A stretch of 64,000 bases of DNA from Wolfiporia cocos (Eukaryota; Basidiomycota; Agaricomycetes; Polyporales; Phaeolaceae). The notes under the pieces were generated by a model. It worked only from the letters and a program-made list of their open reading frames with translations. It was not told the origin of the DNA and did no database searches. The DNA lies in NCBI GenBank assembly GCA_029448655.1, contig JACCLO010000005.1:3658001-3722000 (forward strand). Reading direction: 5' to 3'. The translations under genes and the position numbers were made by a program. Of the stretch, positions 52,801 to 64,000 are shown piece after piece; the stretch's first letter is position 1; each line of letters begins with the position of its first letter.

Positions 52801-54605
52801 CATGGTTCGGCCCAACGCGAGATAATCGAGTAGAACTGACATTTCCTACCGTGCCACAACGCGAAGGGTTCTTCGAAGGCCTTCTGAAAGACGTGCGCCG
52901 GCCGCCGAACCACTTCCCGGATGGCGTGAAGCGAAGGAAACGCGTGTTGGAGGAGCTGCCACAGGCGCCACCTCTGGAGCCGCGCCAGCCCACTGCGGCT
53001 GAGCTTGCTCTACAGGAAGAGCATGACCAAAGGGTCATTACCATACTCAAATTCCGTTTGGGGCCGATTCTACAGGAGCTCAAGCGCAAGTTCAAGCGCT
53101 TCACTAAGAGGGCTATCGTAAGTCATCTTTGAATATGAAATCGAGGGTCCATAACTCTGATCGTTTCCCAGGAGGAGTACCGCTTTGAGGATTTCAACAA
53201 CGTGCCTCATATTGAGGTGGTCACAACAAGTGTCGAAGTTGCGACCAATCCCAACGGCGTAGTTGAGGTCACCGAAGAGGAGCGCACCGAGCAAGTGGTC
53301 GATCAGCCGCAAGCCAATGGAGTCAACGGCGTTCATGAGCCTGCCGTTGCGGCCCTGCCACCGCCACCGCCACAGCCGATGCCTCAGCTTTTTGATATGG
53401 ACCTTGAGCGCATTAATCTAGAGCTATACAGGGACAGGTACCTCTCACCCGAAGACTTTCTCAATGACATTCGCAAGATTGTACATAATGCCGATGTTCG
53501 CATGCAAGAAGACCCGGAGCGCCTGTATCGGGCTCAAGCCATGCTGACCGCGGCCGAGGTCAGCATCAATGAGTTCGATCCTCAATTCCGCCTTGACTGC
53601 CAGCGGATGGCTTTGCGGGAACGGAAGCGTAGGGAGGAGTATCGACGCAACAAAGAAAAGGAGAAGGCGGCAGAGGAGAACACTGCGACACAGGAACAAG
53701 TTCTCCGACGCAGCACTCGTCACAATGGCCAGCCCTTGGAGATCTCGATTACCGACCCGCTCAAGCTTGAGCGAAAGCTCAAGCGACAGCGGTCGACCTC
53801 AGCCGCTGCTACTCCCTCTGAAGACGAAAACGGGGAACGCACGCAAAAGCGAGCTCGGGCTGTTGCCGACGAAGATGGTACTGAGGATCCTGTAGACGTT
53901 GTCGGGCAGCCGATGTCTCCTGGGCGCCTCGCTGCCGTACGCTTTGCGGATGAGGTGGGACGTTTGCAGGAGGCTTCTACATCGCGTCAAGCCAATGAAA
54001 TCGATGTTGCCCCGATTGCCCCTGTATCACCTCACAAAGCAGACGGCTCTATCCAAGCGCTCCTCAATTCGTCGGTATCAACCGCCTTGGAACCACAGGT
54101 GCATGATAACCCGTCGGATGTAATGGTCAGCACGCCCTTGTCTGGAGTTCCGCCTACTGCTATGGTTGATCCCGGAAATCCGGAGCCAAACCCCTTTCTT
54201 GTCCTGGATGCTTCCCCGGTTCCCGAAAAACAAGCTGGCCCTTCTATTCTCCAGAGTCCTTCATGTCCAACTGATCTCGAAGACACGCCGCTCGCGGCCC
54301 CGGAGGTACAGACCGAGCAATTCGCATCGAATGACGTACCGATGGAGACAGAGCGGGAGCCCACGCCGTTGCCTGAATTCATTGTCAATGAAACTATGCT
54401 CGAGAATCTGCACTACACGCTGCGCGACAGCACTGGCTCCCTCAACGTTGAACAGCTGGAGCAGTTGCGCGCTACATGCCTGGGTTGCGTTTGGAGGCAT
54501 CGCAGCGATTGGGATCGGACCGCTCTGATGCAAGAGCTCACTCAAGTCGTGCAGGAGTTTGTGGAAGAAGTGTCGCTTGATGACATGGATGGTTCCACAC
54601 CGTGA
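49854..54605 (+). CDS. YTA7: Yta7/ATAD2-like AAA-ATPase with bromodomain
   Basis: A chromatin-associated AAA-ATPase that evicts or manages histones at transcribed genes. ATG 49854 gives [19 protein letters not shown]; 49728 is an alternative. The N-terminus is long, acidic and serine-rich with three tandem copies of the DDPLA word. AAA1 has Walker [17 protein letters not shown] (about 51295-51340), [19 protein letters not shown], Walker [12 protein letters not shown] (about 51530-51560) and arginine finger [17 protein letters not shown]2 is degenerate: [16 protein letters not shown] lacks the Walker A lysine, as is known for this family. A bromodomain-like region follows ([37 protein letters not shown] split here only for length limits: [17 protein letters not shown], then [17 protein letters not shown]). 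The tail is conserved to 54605. Introns are short and GT-AG, including an in-frame one at about 50811-50855. Confidence 0.92.
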
Positions 54606-54810
54606 GCCGGATGTGCGCTTCCTCGGGGACAATTATACCATAGATCTGTATAGGCGTTGCATAATCTGTTACTAGTACATTGCGTATGTATCTCCATTGC
54701 CTTCTCATCCTGTCGTCCTAGCATAAAGGTCTGTATCTACCATATTTTATTGGTATCACTCTGTAGATGAATACATGATAATCCAAGAAGCGTTTGCATT
54801 CAGGATGCGC

Positions 54811-57526
54811 CTATGTGGCTGGGACATCGACATATGCACAGTGATCCCAGTCCAGGACCACTCCGCGATCGGTGACGCCCTGAACATAGAAGCGTTTTGC
54901 GACCTCACTCGCGATATCAGGAGGTAGACATGTAGACTCTACGTAGAATCTGTTTGCCCTTCCATCAAGACCAGTGCTGCCAATAAATAATGCCTGTGCT
55001 GGGTCCAGCGCGCTGCCAGTGGGATGAGGTTGGACGTAGATATTGAAATACGCAAAGGACGGGAAATTATTTTCAAGTCTCCACAACGGCTGTGGATCTT
55101 CGCGGTCAGTAAAGGGAATGCTCTTCATGGGTGTGAATGACGCTGCTATTTCCCAGGTCAGGGTCCCTGCGGCAACATCTTGTAATGTCGAATGCGCGGG
55201 CTGAAAATCTGCCCAGAGGATTCTAGCCTGGTGCGCGTCCAGACCGGGAGAGGACGATTTTGCATAGACCGCCATTGCACCTAGGTAAATACGGATGTCG
55301 ACCGGTTCTGAGGGTTCCTCCATCACAATTCCTAAGACGAACCCTGATGAGGCCAGAACATCGGCTGAGTCGCCGGATGCAAGAACGAACTCGATGGCGA
55401 GCTTGCTCCAGCCGTTGTGCGTGGCGGTAATCTCCGCAGTCGTTATGGATGTTATCTCGAAAGCATCGGCGACGGGATCAGCGAGCACATGCATGGATAG
55501 ACCGAGATCGAAGTCGACCGACTTATTTGAGTCTATCTTGTATACGACGGTCATCTCGTAGATCGTCCGCGGAGTAATGGCGAGAGATTGGATGGGCAGC
55601 CAGAGGCAGCGGAACGCTTCCTCGTCGGTTGATCCAGGCAGGGACAAGGACAATCGTAAAGAGTTCCCGCCTAGCCAGGCATCGTCCATGCAGAGCTCCG
55701 ATGACGCCTTCGGTAGCTGCAACTCCTGTTCCATATTCTCCCATCGCGGTACTGGACGTGGCCATACCATGTCTCCAAGGGACGTGTTCTGAGAGAGGTC
55801 CGTCCACCCTGACTCCGTCTGTAACACCTTCTCCCCGCATACGAACCATGCGCGACCTACTCCTGGGGAAAACCATGTAAGGAAGGGCAGGTCGGCGGGG
55901 TTCGGCGGCGGTGCGCGCGAGAAAAACGACGCTACAGGGCGGAAAGGACCGTGGTTGCACTCGGGTTCCCCGGGTCTGCGGTTCTCGGATGGCACCTCGA
56001 CAACTTCGCCTTCCTTCGCAGGTCCCAACCAAAACTTGCGCTCGTAATCCCACCAGGTCTCCCAGGAAAAACCTGGCTTATCTTGCTCGGTCTCCCACGT
56101 CCACGCGTGCCCAAAGAGGGCGACGCTGAGACCGAGAAACTCCGGGTCGATATGTGAGAGGGCGCGGTAGGAGCCGAAGCCCCCTCCACCGTGCTGTCCA
56201 CGGCCCCAGACATCCACGCCTATATATATGTCTTTGAGATGCTTGGGGCGGTCAATTATGGCCGGAGCGAGGCTAAGAAAATATTGCGCAGTGAGAGACG
56301 GGTAATGGGCCGGCCACTGGAGTCGCGGCGGTGCACCAATAAGCCAAGTATGTAATTACCATAGCGGTAAACGTACGGTATAATTGGTGAAAAACCCTGA
56401 GGAGGGTATGAAGAAGGGCAGGTTATAGCTATTAAGCCTGTCCTGCCACCTCAATTGGCCGTCCACAATGACGCTGTCATACCTGCGAATGCGCATAAGC
56501 AACAGATCACAGTCCACCCATTGAACATTCTGACCATATCACTTGTGCATGAGGACCAACTTTGTTCTTGAGCTCAGTCTCTAGGATTGCAATCCAAGCA
56601 GCCAACGCCCGGGCCTGTTCAATGCCCCCCACCAGCGAGCATTCTACGTTGAGAAGGTACCCGTCGAAGCCACGTTGATATGCTAGGTCAGCGAGAAGGC
56701 GCGCATAGTGGGGAGAAATTGGCAAATGTCTATTTAAGGACGATGCAGTGGGGCCTGTCCGCGATTGTGGAAGACGTCCAAAGAGCAGCTTCAGACAGTC
56801 TTCCAGACCGGATCCTTCGAATATTCTAGAGCCGTAATAAGCATTAAATTGCTATTTAGGTGGAGTGGACTGTTTCATCTTTCGGAGTAGCTCCTCTACA
56901 TTACAGGCTCGCGCACTCGATCCACAAGGGGTGGGAGATTGCTAAGCTCCGTGAATGCAATACTTATCACCGCTGAACAGACCAAAAACTCTCCGAAGCT
57001 ATGGCAGCGGAGCTACTCACAAAGTGCCAAGCATTTTGACGCCGCTACGATGAGCTGCGGTAGTCCACCCTGACGGAGGGATTGTAACTCGGTGATGAGC
57101 AAAACTGCCGCCTGAAGTGAGGGATTGTGCTCAGCCACTATAATTCATACGCACTATATGAATGTGTCACAGTATTGCCAAAAGTTGAATGTATATGCAA
57201 GTCCAGAGGGTGACTCTGTATATCCTCCCTAGAGATTGCATTGAGCTGACATCATGGCTGAGAGGCGAACTACTGACTTTATAGTCATGACATGTCTTCC
57301 GGATAGATCAGCTTGATAATACGCAAGTATTATATATGAACTTCACCAAGAGCTTCCCTCTGCTTTCGGAAGACGATCCGTTAAGCGATCTCCTGGGATG
57401 ATAAGCGAGGACCCCTTGCAGCTTGGCCGAGGGGCGACCAGCCCAGGTATCAAGTTCAGCAAGGGTTACGAAGTATGGGCTATCATCTAGGACATTGCTA
57501 GAGTGTTGGGAGCCTCTCAACGGCAT
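54811..57526 (-). CDS. Endo-beta-N-acetylglucosaminidase, GH85 (ENGase)
   Basis: It cleaves the chitobiose core of N-glycans. The start ATG 57526 gives MPLRGSQHSSNVLDDSPYF and then AKLQGVLAYHPRRSL. Following exons give AHHRVTIPPSGWTTAAHR with GVKMLGTL (about 57090-57015), IFEGSGLEDCLKLLFGRLP (about 56820-56770), and the catalytic block DLAYQRGFDGYLLNVECSL (about 56690-56635) with the Asn-x-Glu pair that GH85 enzymes use for substrate-assisted catalysis. Then come DGQLRWQDRLN (about 56465), SLTAQYFLSLAPAI and VDVWGRGQHGGGGFGSYRAL (about 56217). The C-terminal beta-sandwich region ends at TAG 54811-54813. There is no signal peptide, so it is probably cytosolic. It is divergent from RNA14 with a 231-bp shared upstream region. 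Confidence 0.9.
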
Positions 57527-57757
57527 GGTTCTTCACTCGAAATGCTCTCTATGGTGAGGTCAGACGAGGATACGTAGTGTCAGCAATGTCTTATTAGACG
57601 CTGTTACATCTAAGTGTTATTACTCTGCCCTATGCATCGAAGACCTATCGTTACCGTGAGAAATATCCCTGAATGGTGTTTTGCTATGAATGTGATAAGC
57701 GCCTCTGCTTGACCTCGAACTTGTAAAACGACCGTCGTGCCACAAGCGTGTTCATCC

Positions 57758-60700
57758 ATGTCGGAGCTACCGTCAGCCATCCCGCAGGCTGAGGAGCCAG
57801 CCGTGCTATCTTTCACCGAAGACATCACGGAGCAAACGCAACCAACAGAGGAGCTCCTCAACGTGTTACGCCAGATCAATCCAAATTCGCTAGCAAGCCA
57901 GAATGACAACGGAGAGCTGAGCAATGCAACTCAGGAAGAGCCGCCACGTTCAGAATGGGATTTTCTGCGGGACAAAGTGAAAGAGAAGCTCTACGATGCC
58001 GACCTTTGGCTGAAACTCGTCGACGTCGCTGAAGATTCGGGCGACATCGAGAAAATAAAAGAAACATACGAAGCATTGCTGGAAGCATATCCAAACACTG
58101 TTCGCGACTTTCTCGTGTGTCCGCCGGCGTGATTCTCACTGTCTGTTCAGTCGTCGGTCCAGATTGCATACCTGAACCACTTCTTGGAAAACCCCGAGTC
58201 ATTCGGCTTCGCGGAAGGCCTATTTAAGAGATTCCTGAGGAGTTCGTCGTCCGTAGATCTCTGGAAGTTTTACTTGACGTATGTGAGGTTAGTTGTCGAC
58301 CACTGTGATGCGCGAACCGGGATGTGAGGCTCATATTGTGCAAGGCGGGTGAACACAGGGCCGAACGCGCGTGAAATCATTCGCAAGTCATATGAGTTTG
58401 CATTGTCTCATGTCGGTCAGGACAAGGACAGCACAGAAATATGGACAGATTATATCTCGTTCTTGAAATCGGGCGAGGTAGCTGCTCCGCGTGATGTCCT
58501 TTGTGCGCCTGCTGATGTATGACCATAGACAACCAGCACTTGGGAGGAGCAGCAAAAAATGGATGCCATCCGGAAGGCCTACCATCGTGCCGTTGAGATT
58601 CCGATGGAGAGCGTCAAGAAACTGTGGGAGGACTATCAAGATTTTGAGAACAGCCTCAACAAAATTACCGTGAGTTCTCCAGATCATCGGCCTGTATTCC
58701 GTGCCACTGACGCGTGAACAGGCGAAGAAGTTCCTGTCCGACATTCAAAGCAATCATATGCAAGCACGCACGGTTCTGGTGCAGCTTCAAGAACATCTCA
58801 CAGTCTTGTTCCCGCCACCACCGCCATCGCGCAATGGCCGGCCAGCTATTTGGCTCCCGCGCCAACCCACGTTTAGCGCAGGAGACCGCGCATTGCTTAC
58901 CCGCTGGAGAGCCTACCTCAAGTGGGAGGAGAGCAATCCGCTTCAGCTTGATGAGAAAGATAAGGCGAAGCTGATCGCGCGCCTGCAAGGTATATACAAA
59001 AAAGCTATTGTCCGCATGCGCTTCTTCTCAGAAATTTGGTAAGTTCTCGTTGCTTCGAACAACAAGTTATGTCTCAAACTTTTGAAGGTATATGGCCTAC
59101 GTATACACGTATAGCATTGGTAAGAGCGATGAAGCACTGGCTCTGCTGAAAGCGGGCATTGAGGCCAACCCATCGAGGTGAGCACGCGATGACTGCTAGC
59201 TACATATAGTTGCTCACGCGTGTCCTCGCAGCTTTGTGCTCAATTTCGCATATGCTGAAGCGCAGGAGCTGGCGGGGAACCTGGCCGAGGTACACACGCT
59301 ATTCGACAAATTTATTGACGTGCTTCGTCAGGACCTCGAAGCTGTCGAGGCGAAAGTCATCTCGGCAAACTCGTCGTTCTCTTCCAACGGGTCCGCGCCG
59401 GCGATCGTTCCCGAGCCCGCGGATCAGCTTCCGACCGGCCTCCTTTCGAACAACTCGTCGTTCACAACGCAGGTGTCAGACGAGAAGCCATCGAAGTCGA
59501 AGGAAGTTGCAGACAGGCGGACAGAGTATGGTATTGCATGGATCATGTACATGCGCTTTGCGAGACGTGCAGAAGGACTGAAGTCTTCGAGGACTGTGTT
59601 CGGACGAGCGAGAAGAGAGCGTTGGACGCCCTGGGAAGTATATGAGGCTGCTGGTACGTTTCCGTGTAACCCGCCATGACTAAACTGACACGTAATCTCG
59701 GTATAGCGCTTATGGAGTATCACTGCACGAAGGCGTTGGAGGTCGCTAACCGCATATTCGAGAAGGGCATGGAGCTCTTCAATGACGAGGCGGAATTTGT
59801 CTTGCGATACCTTGGCTTCCTGATTTCCATCAATGATGACAACAGCTGCGTCTTATTGAATTTCTCCACTTTCAGACTTCCTAACAGCTTTGTAGATGCT
59901 CGCGCGTTGTTTGAACGTGTTATCGGAACTTTCCCTCCTGAGCGAGCTCGACCAATCTGGGAGCGGTGGGGACGATATGAGTATCAGTACGGTGATCTTG
60001 CCGCTGCCCATAAACTGGAGAAACGTATGGCGGAGGTATACCCTCAAGGTATGAACACTATCTTCGCTTCATATTTTACGTGTCACAGACCAGTGCAACA
60101 GATCCACCTATCAAGCGCTTCGCAGAGCGTCATAAATATTTAGGCACAGATGCCATCGCCGTCCGCGACCTGGGCTTCCAAGTCTCTCGTCAAGGTAGCT
60201 TTGTGGCTCGCACAGGCAGCGCCTCTGCGCTGGGGCGTACAGACACTCAGCAATCTGTGGTTTCCAATGCGAGCCAGTCCCAGGCCATCCCAGGCTCGTC
60301 CAAGCGGGCTGCGTCCCCAGACCGGAGGCGAGATGAGAGCCGTAGCGGCGATTTCGGTCCGCCGTCGAAGCGACTCAGACCCCCTTCGCCAGGACGCGAT
60401 CGCGACCGTGACCGGTGGGACGGTCCCCCGCGAGGCAGGCGACATGGCACCCCCACGTGGGAGAGAGAACGCGATCGGGACGGGCCACGTAGATTCAAGG
60501 AGGAGAAGGAAGAGGAGAAGCCCGTGGTGCTTCCACCAGTACTGTCGTGGTTCGTTGGGAGGCTACCTGCTCCCGCCGCTTTCGATGGTGTGTCAAGCGG
60601 CTGTCTCATATTCTCACGCACTGGGGTTGACACCTTTCGTAGGCCCGGTGTTCAGGACAGATGACCTGATGCAGGTCTTCAGGAATGCGGTCATTCCATC

Positions 60701-60861
60701 AAGCACAAGTGCGCGAGGCAAATCACCACCACCTGTTGGTCGTCCCGGTATGCCTATCAAGCTAATCCTCGTTGATCTGTCTGATAATTGCTGTCGCAGG
60801 TGGGCGCCCCCCTCCGGATTACGGACCATACCAGGGCCCTGGACGTCGTGGACGTTACTAG
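57758..60861 (+). CDS. RNA14: mRNA 3'-end processing protein RNA14 / CstF-77
   Basis: A scaffold of cleavage factor IA (CstF) in the nucleus, made of HAT helical repeats. Start ATG 57758 gives [22 protein letters not shown] repeats run through [20 protein letters not shown] (about 57958-58017), [72 protein letters not shown] and [17 protein letters not shown]. The diagnostic Suf block has [20 protein letters not shown] (about 59898-59957), [20 protein letters not shown] and then [20 protein letters not shown] (about 60097-60156). An Arg/Asp-rich tail ([11 protein letters not shown]) and a [20 protein letters not shown] end follow at 60861. The segment 59845-59895 can be read through or spliced as a GC-AG intron. 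Confidence 0.93.
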
Positions 60862-61248
60862 CTGTAGTTCATTGTTGCTGTAGATCTTGGTAATGCATTT
60901 TTCATATCGAACCAGCCCATCGGACGAGCGAGCATCAGTTCTCGCAAAAAGATAAGATAATACATCGGGGCGGAGTTGAATATATTAGATCGCGATTATA
61001 CGCTCCGACGCTCCGTCGATCCTGATCAATGCAGATGTTGTACTGCTGCATCTACCAACGAATTATCCTAGTGCTCTAAGGCGTACTTCAAGTATTGGGT
61101 CTGACTTGCTTGATATGAGACCTACATGAGCAGTCTGGCAACTTCCGAGGAAACTCCCCTTGATACTGTGACCGGCATCCCTCGCACTCGATGTACTAGC
61201 TCAATCCCCAAATGCAACTAGTTTCTCTGTGGCTGTCCAACCTACGCT
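60862..61248. other. Intergenic between RNA14 and RdRP gene
   Basis: About 390 bp between two plus-strand genes. No repeat or conserved frame was seen. It may hold an unrecognised 5' exon of the polymerase gene. Confidence 0.4.
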
Positions 61249-64000
61249 ATGCTGAAGACCCCTCCCACAACAATAAAAACGGCCAAATTGAGCCGGACTG
61301 GCTCCGAAATTGTCGCAGTGAATCCGCAAGAACGACCATCTTCACGCGCAACACGGATAGTAAACGATTCTCAGCGTTTCCTGGTCGTATCTGTGCCCAA
61401 GAAAGGCATCAAAGATACGCTTTTACGTCAGACTCTATTACAATGGACTTGCCATGGACTCAGCCTTCACGGGAAGCTGTAAGATATTCTGGGGATTTCG
61501 TTTTCACAGAAGGTTAACGATCGACCTTTTGTCAGCTATACATTTCTTGGCTTCTCAGACAACGACATCAAGAGTGGCAGAGTAATCTTCTTTCTGGAGG
61601 ACGAAACATGGAATGTACAACGTCTCCTGCGCTACTTCGGTCACCTTGAGCCTGTGTTCACCGGATTTGGGTATGGGAAGTATGCCGCTCGGTTGGGAAT
61701 GTCTTTCTCCTCGACAATGGAGTCTTTAGATGTGGGTCAGGCTGCAGTGCTATTCTGAGTAGTGTAAATCCAATGCAAAGTCTAGGTTCCCGCCGATCGT
61801 GCCCTCAAAATTGTTGACTGGGTAGCCTCCGATGGCTCCATACATACCGACGGCTGTGGCATGATCCGCGACTCATTTGCCAAGGAAGTATGCAGGCATA
61901 ATGGCTTACCACTTGATACATCCGGTACGTACTATAACATAACCTTTTGAAGCGCATATGGCGTTGCAGCCTCCGGCGACGCTCACGGTAGCATGAGACT
62001 ATACGTGAGGCGAGCTCTATGATCTGCCCAGTTACGGATACCGCGAAATGAATTGCTCGCGACCAGGACAGCCGCTACGAGTAATGACGAACTGCGGATT
62101 GATCACCCAGAATACTGATGCATGCGACAATTTCAGTCTTTCAGATTCGTCGAGGGGGGATCAAGGGTCTCCTGGTGCGATATCCAGATGAACAGTTCGA
62201 CTGTCTTTGCGTAGCAGCTAGCTTCCCCACACAGAGACTGACGCGTAACGATACCCGCGCCCAATACGACATCGCCTATCGTCCAACCATGCTAAAGTAC
62301 GATGGAGGCCCTACGCATCTGGAAATCAACAGTTACTCTCACAGCCCCGGTATTGCGCGGCTGAATGCCGACTTCATCTTGTTGCTATCGACGTTGAATG
62401 TGCCCCTCTCAGTATGTATGCACTACTTTCGCTCTATATAGTGGTATGTAACGATCAATCAGGCCTTCGAAAAGATATTGAGGGACCAGTTGGCAACGAT
62501 CGACTACATTCTGCACGACCATGACATTGCAGAGCGATACGTCAAAGGTGAACTTGATGCATCGGATACGAAGACGTATAACCAAGATCGTGAGCACACT
62601 GCATCTCAAGTTGTGATTCCGACTGAGTATCCCTTTCAATTTCAGTATTTGGACTCTTGCTGGCCAAGCACGATTTAGCCGAGCCATATGTCCAGTGGAG
62701 ATTGAAGCAGTTTCAGAGACAACAATACGAGACTTTGCGGAAGAAGTTGAACATACGAGTTGAGGTGCAACGTGCACTTTCACACGGAATGACAGTTTCT
62801 CACTAACAATCTAGGACTCTTGTTACGTATATGGAGTTGCGGACGAAGAGGGCGTTCTTGGGGAGGACGAGGTATTCATCAATCTTCCTGGCCGAGGGGG
62901 TCCTCTCACGCAGCGTGTGGCCGTTGCTCGGTATGCCTGTGGAAATCAGCTAAATGATGAATTATTCCTGACGAGGTTCGAAAAAGAAATCCGTCGCATT
63001 ATCCAGGAGGTGAGTTGATTTCAGGGATGTTCAGAGTTGTGCTATAACGCCGTGCAGATATGCGGGTATTCCGCGCTGTCAATTACGAGAAGCTGAGACA
63101 TCTGAGAAACTGCATTGGTGAGACACTTGGAAAATACTGCAATATTAGGAAAATAATGATAGCATCCAGTCTTCTCGAGGAAGACGTCTATTTCAGTCCC
63201 TGATAGCATGGCATCGGGGTAAGTCATTTTTGATGTTTCATTCCCAGCCTGCGGCTTGAGCATTCGTAGGGATCTGGACGGAGACCAATATTTTGTGACA
63301 TGGGAATCATCGGGGCTGGTGCCACAGGATAGCTCGGCTTTTCACAGGCGACCCAGAAATTCAATCGAGTCGCAACCTCGTCGCAGTGCTCGACGCGCAG
63401 AAGATATGTCGGAAGCGGCGGTAGACACCTTCATGGACTATAAATTTAGCACACTACTTGGTAGGATGTCTATGGCATGGAAGAAAGCTGCCGAGGCCAC
63501 CCCTCACTTAGCAAATCATCCGCGTGCCAAGGCCTTGGTGCCTCTTATTGAGGCTGCTCTTGTGAGTATCTCTTCTACCTTAGACTCCGACATTGGTGTG
63601 AATTCTGTACATCATAGGATGGGATGAAAGCCGGCATAGATGTCAAGTCTCTGGAAAGGGATTTCCACAAAATCGAGAAGCAGTTTCCAATACTCAATGA
63701 GGGGCAGTCCATCAATCCGTTGGATGCTCTCCGAGAGATAATCCCGCAGCGGCGGTCGATCACTCAGGCTAGTTTTGAATGTGACCCTTCCTTGGTTCTG
63801 AAGGATTCGGCCGCTGAGGCCCCAGCGGAATGGTCAGAGTTCATTGCCGAGGCAGAAAGCGTCATGCCACAGTTCAATAGAAGTCTGGCGGGTGCAATTA
63901 GCCTGGATAAACAGAGCGTACAAGAAGACGGTATGAACAAGTCTCATTTTGTACTGTCTTGATTATGAATGCACAACAGACGACTACGCCGACATCTCTT
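61249..64000 (+). CDS. Cellular RNA-dependent RNA polymerase (QDE-1/RdRP family), partial
   Basis: An RNAi-type RdRP that makes double-stranded RNA for silencing; the gene continues past the window. Exons in order carry FLVVSVPKKGIKD (about 61378-61420), VNDRPFVSYTFLGFSDNDIK (about 61516-61575), GYGKYAARLGMSFSSTMESL (about 61670-61730), DGCGMIRDSFAKE (about 61850-61890), FQIRRGGIKGLLVRYPDE (about 62137-62190), YRPTMLKYDGGPTHLEINSY (about 62277-62336) and ARLNADFILLLSTLNVPLS. Next are KRNPSHYPGD joined to MRVFRAVNYEKL, FSRKTSISVPDSMASG and the catalytic DLDGDQYFVTW (DLDGD codons 63271-63285, the metal-binding triad). The start is uncertain: the frame from 61249 meets an in-frame TAA at 61480-61482 before the polymerase core. 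Either a nonsense mutation or a missed splice is present. Confidence 0.88.

Overview
The window is nuclear DNA of a filamentous basidiomycete, most likely an Agaricomycete close to the Polyporales. Evidence: genes broken by many GT-AG introns of about 47-60 bp, a DUF6534 membrane protein, a bicupin oxalate decarboxylase, a GH85 ENGase, a QDE-1-type RNA-dependent RNA polymerase, and Ty3/Gypsy elements carrying dUTPase. I know such elements from Phanerochaete; species assignment is inference.

Layout. 1-89 is the end of a diverged LTR abutting an adenosine deaminase (ADGF-like) gene (to 2338). Two paralogous short-chain dehydrogenase genes on the minus strand (2666-4090 and 23664-25108) are separated by a three-level transposon nest. 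A terminal-inverted-repeat element (about 0.48 kb before it was split; arms at 4652 and 23313) is interrupted by Ty3/Gypsy element A (4843-23023, 372-bp LTRs, target duplication CTGAA). A is itself interrupted inside gag by Ty3/Gypsy element B (9958-19948, 695-bp LTRs, target duplication CGTAC). Both lie on the minus strand, and each LTR pair looks identical by eye, so both insertions are recent. Removing B and one copy of the duplication restores one continuous gag frame in A.

The most interesting content is in these two elements. Both encode a complete trimeric-type dUTPase, at opposite ends of Pol. In A it is the first domain of pol, directly behind gag and before the protease, reachable only by a -1 frameshift. 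In B it is the last domain, behind integrase and a chromodomain. Both carry an 11-nt primer-binding sequence complementary to an internal LTR segment whose upstream end lies 32-33 nt downstream of a TATA box. That is the geometry of Tf1-type self-priming. B also has an extra 300-residue ORF before gag.

From 25.7 kb on come ordinary fungal genes: an unrecognised protein (25672-27343, -), a DUF6534 membrane protein (28652-30674, +), a mariner-type MITE (30847-31533), pdxT (31831-32763, +), a serine carboxypeptidase (33246-35674, +), an MFS/nodulin-like transporter (36562-38844, +), a decayed methyltransferase (39526-40659, +), a 3.6-kb stretch with nothing recognisable, an oxalate decarboxylase (44235-46467, +), a two-RRM hnRNP (46885-48901, -), a Yta7/ATAD2 AAA-bromodomain protein (49854-54605, +), a GH85 ENGase (54811-57526, -) divergent from RNA14/CstF-77 (57758-60861, +), and an RNAi RNA-dependent RNA polymerase running off the right edge (61249-64000, +) with an in-frame stop. 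No rRNA, tRNA, CRISPR or bacterial-type operon was seen.
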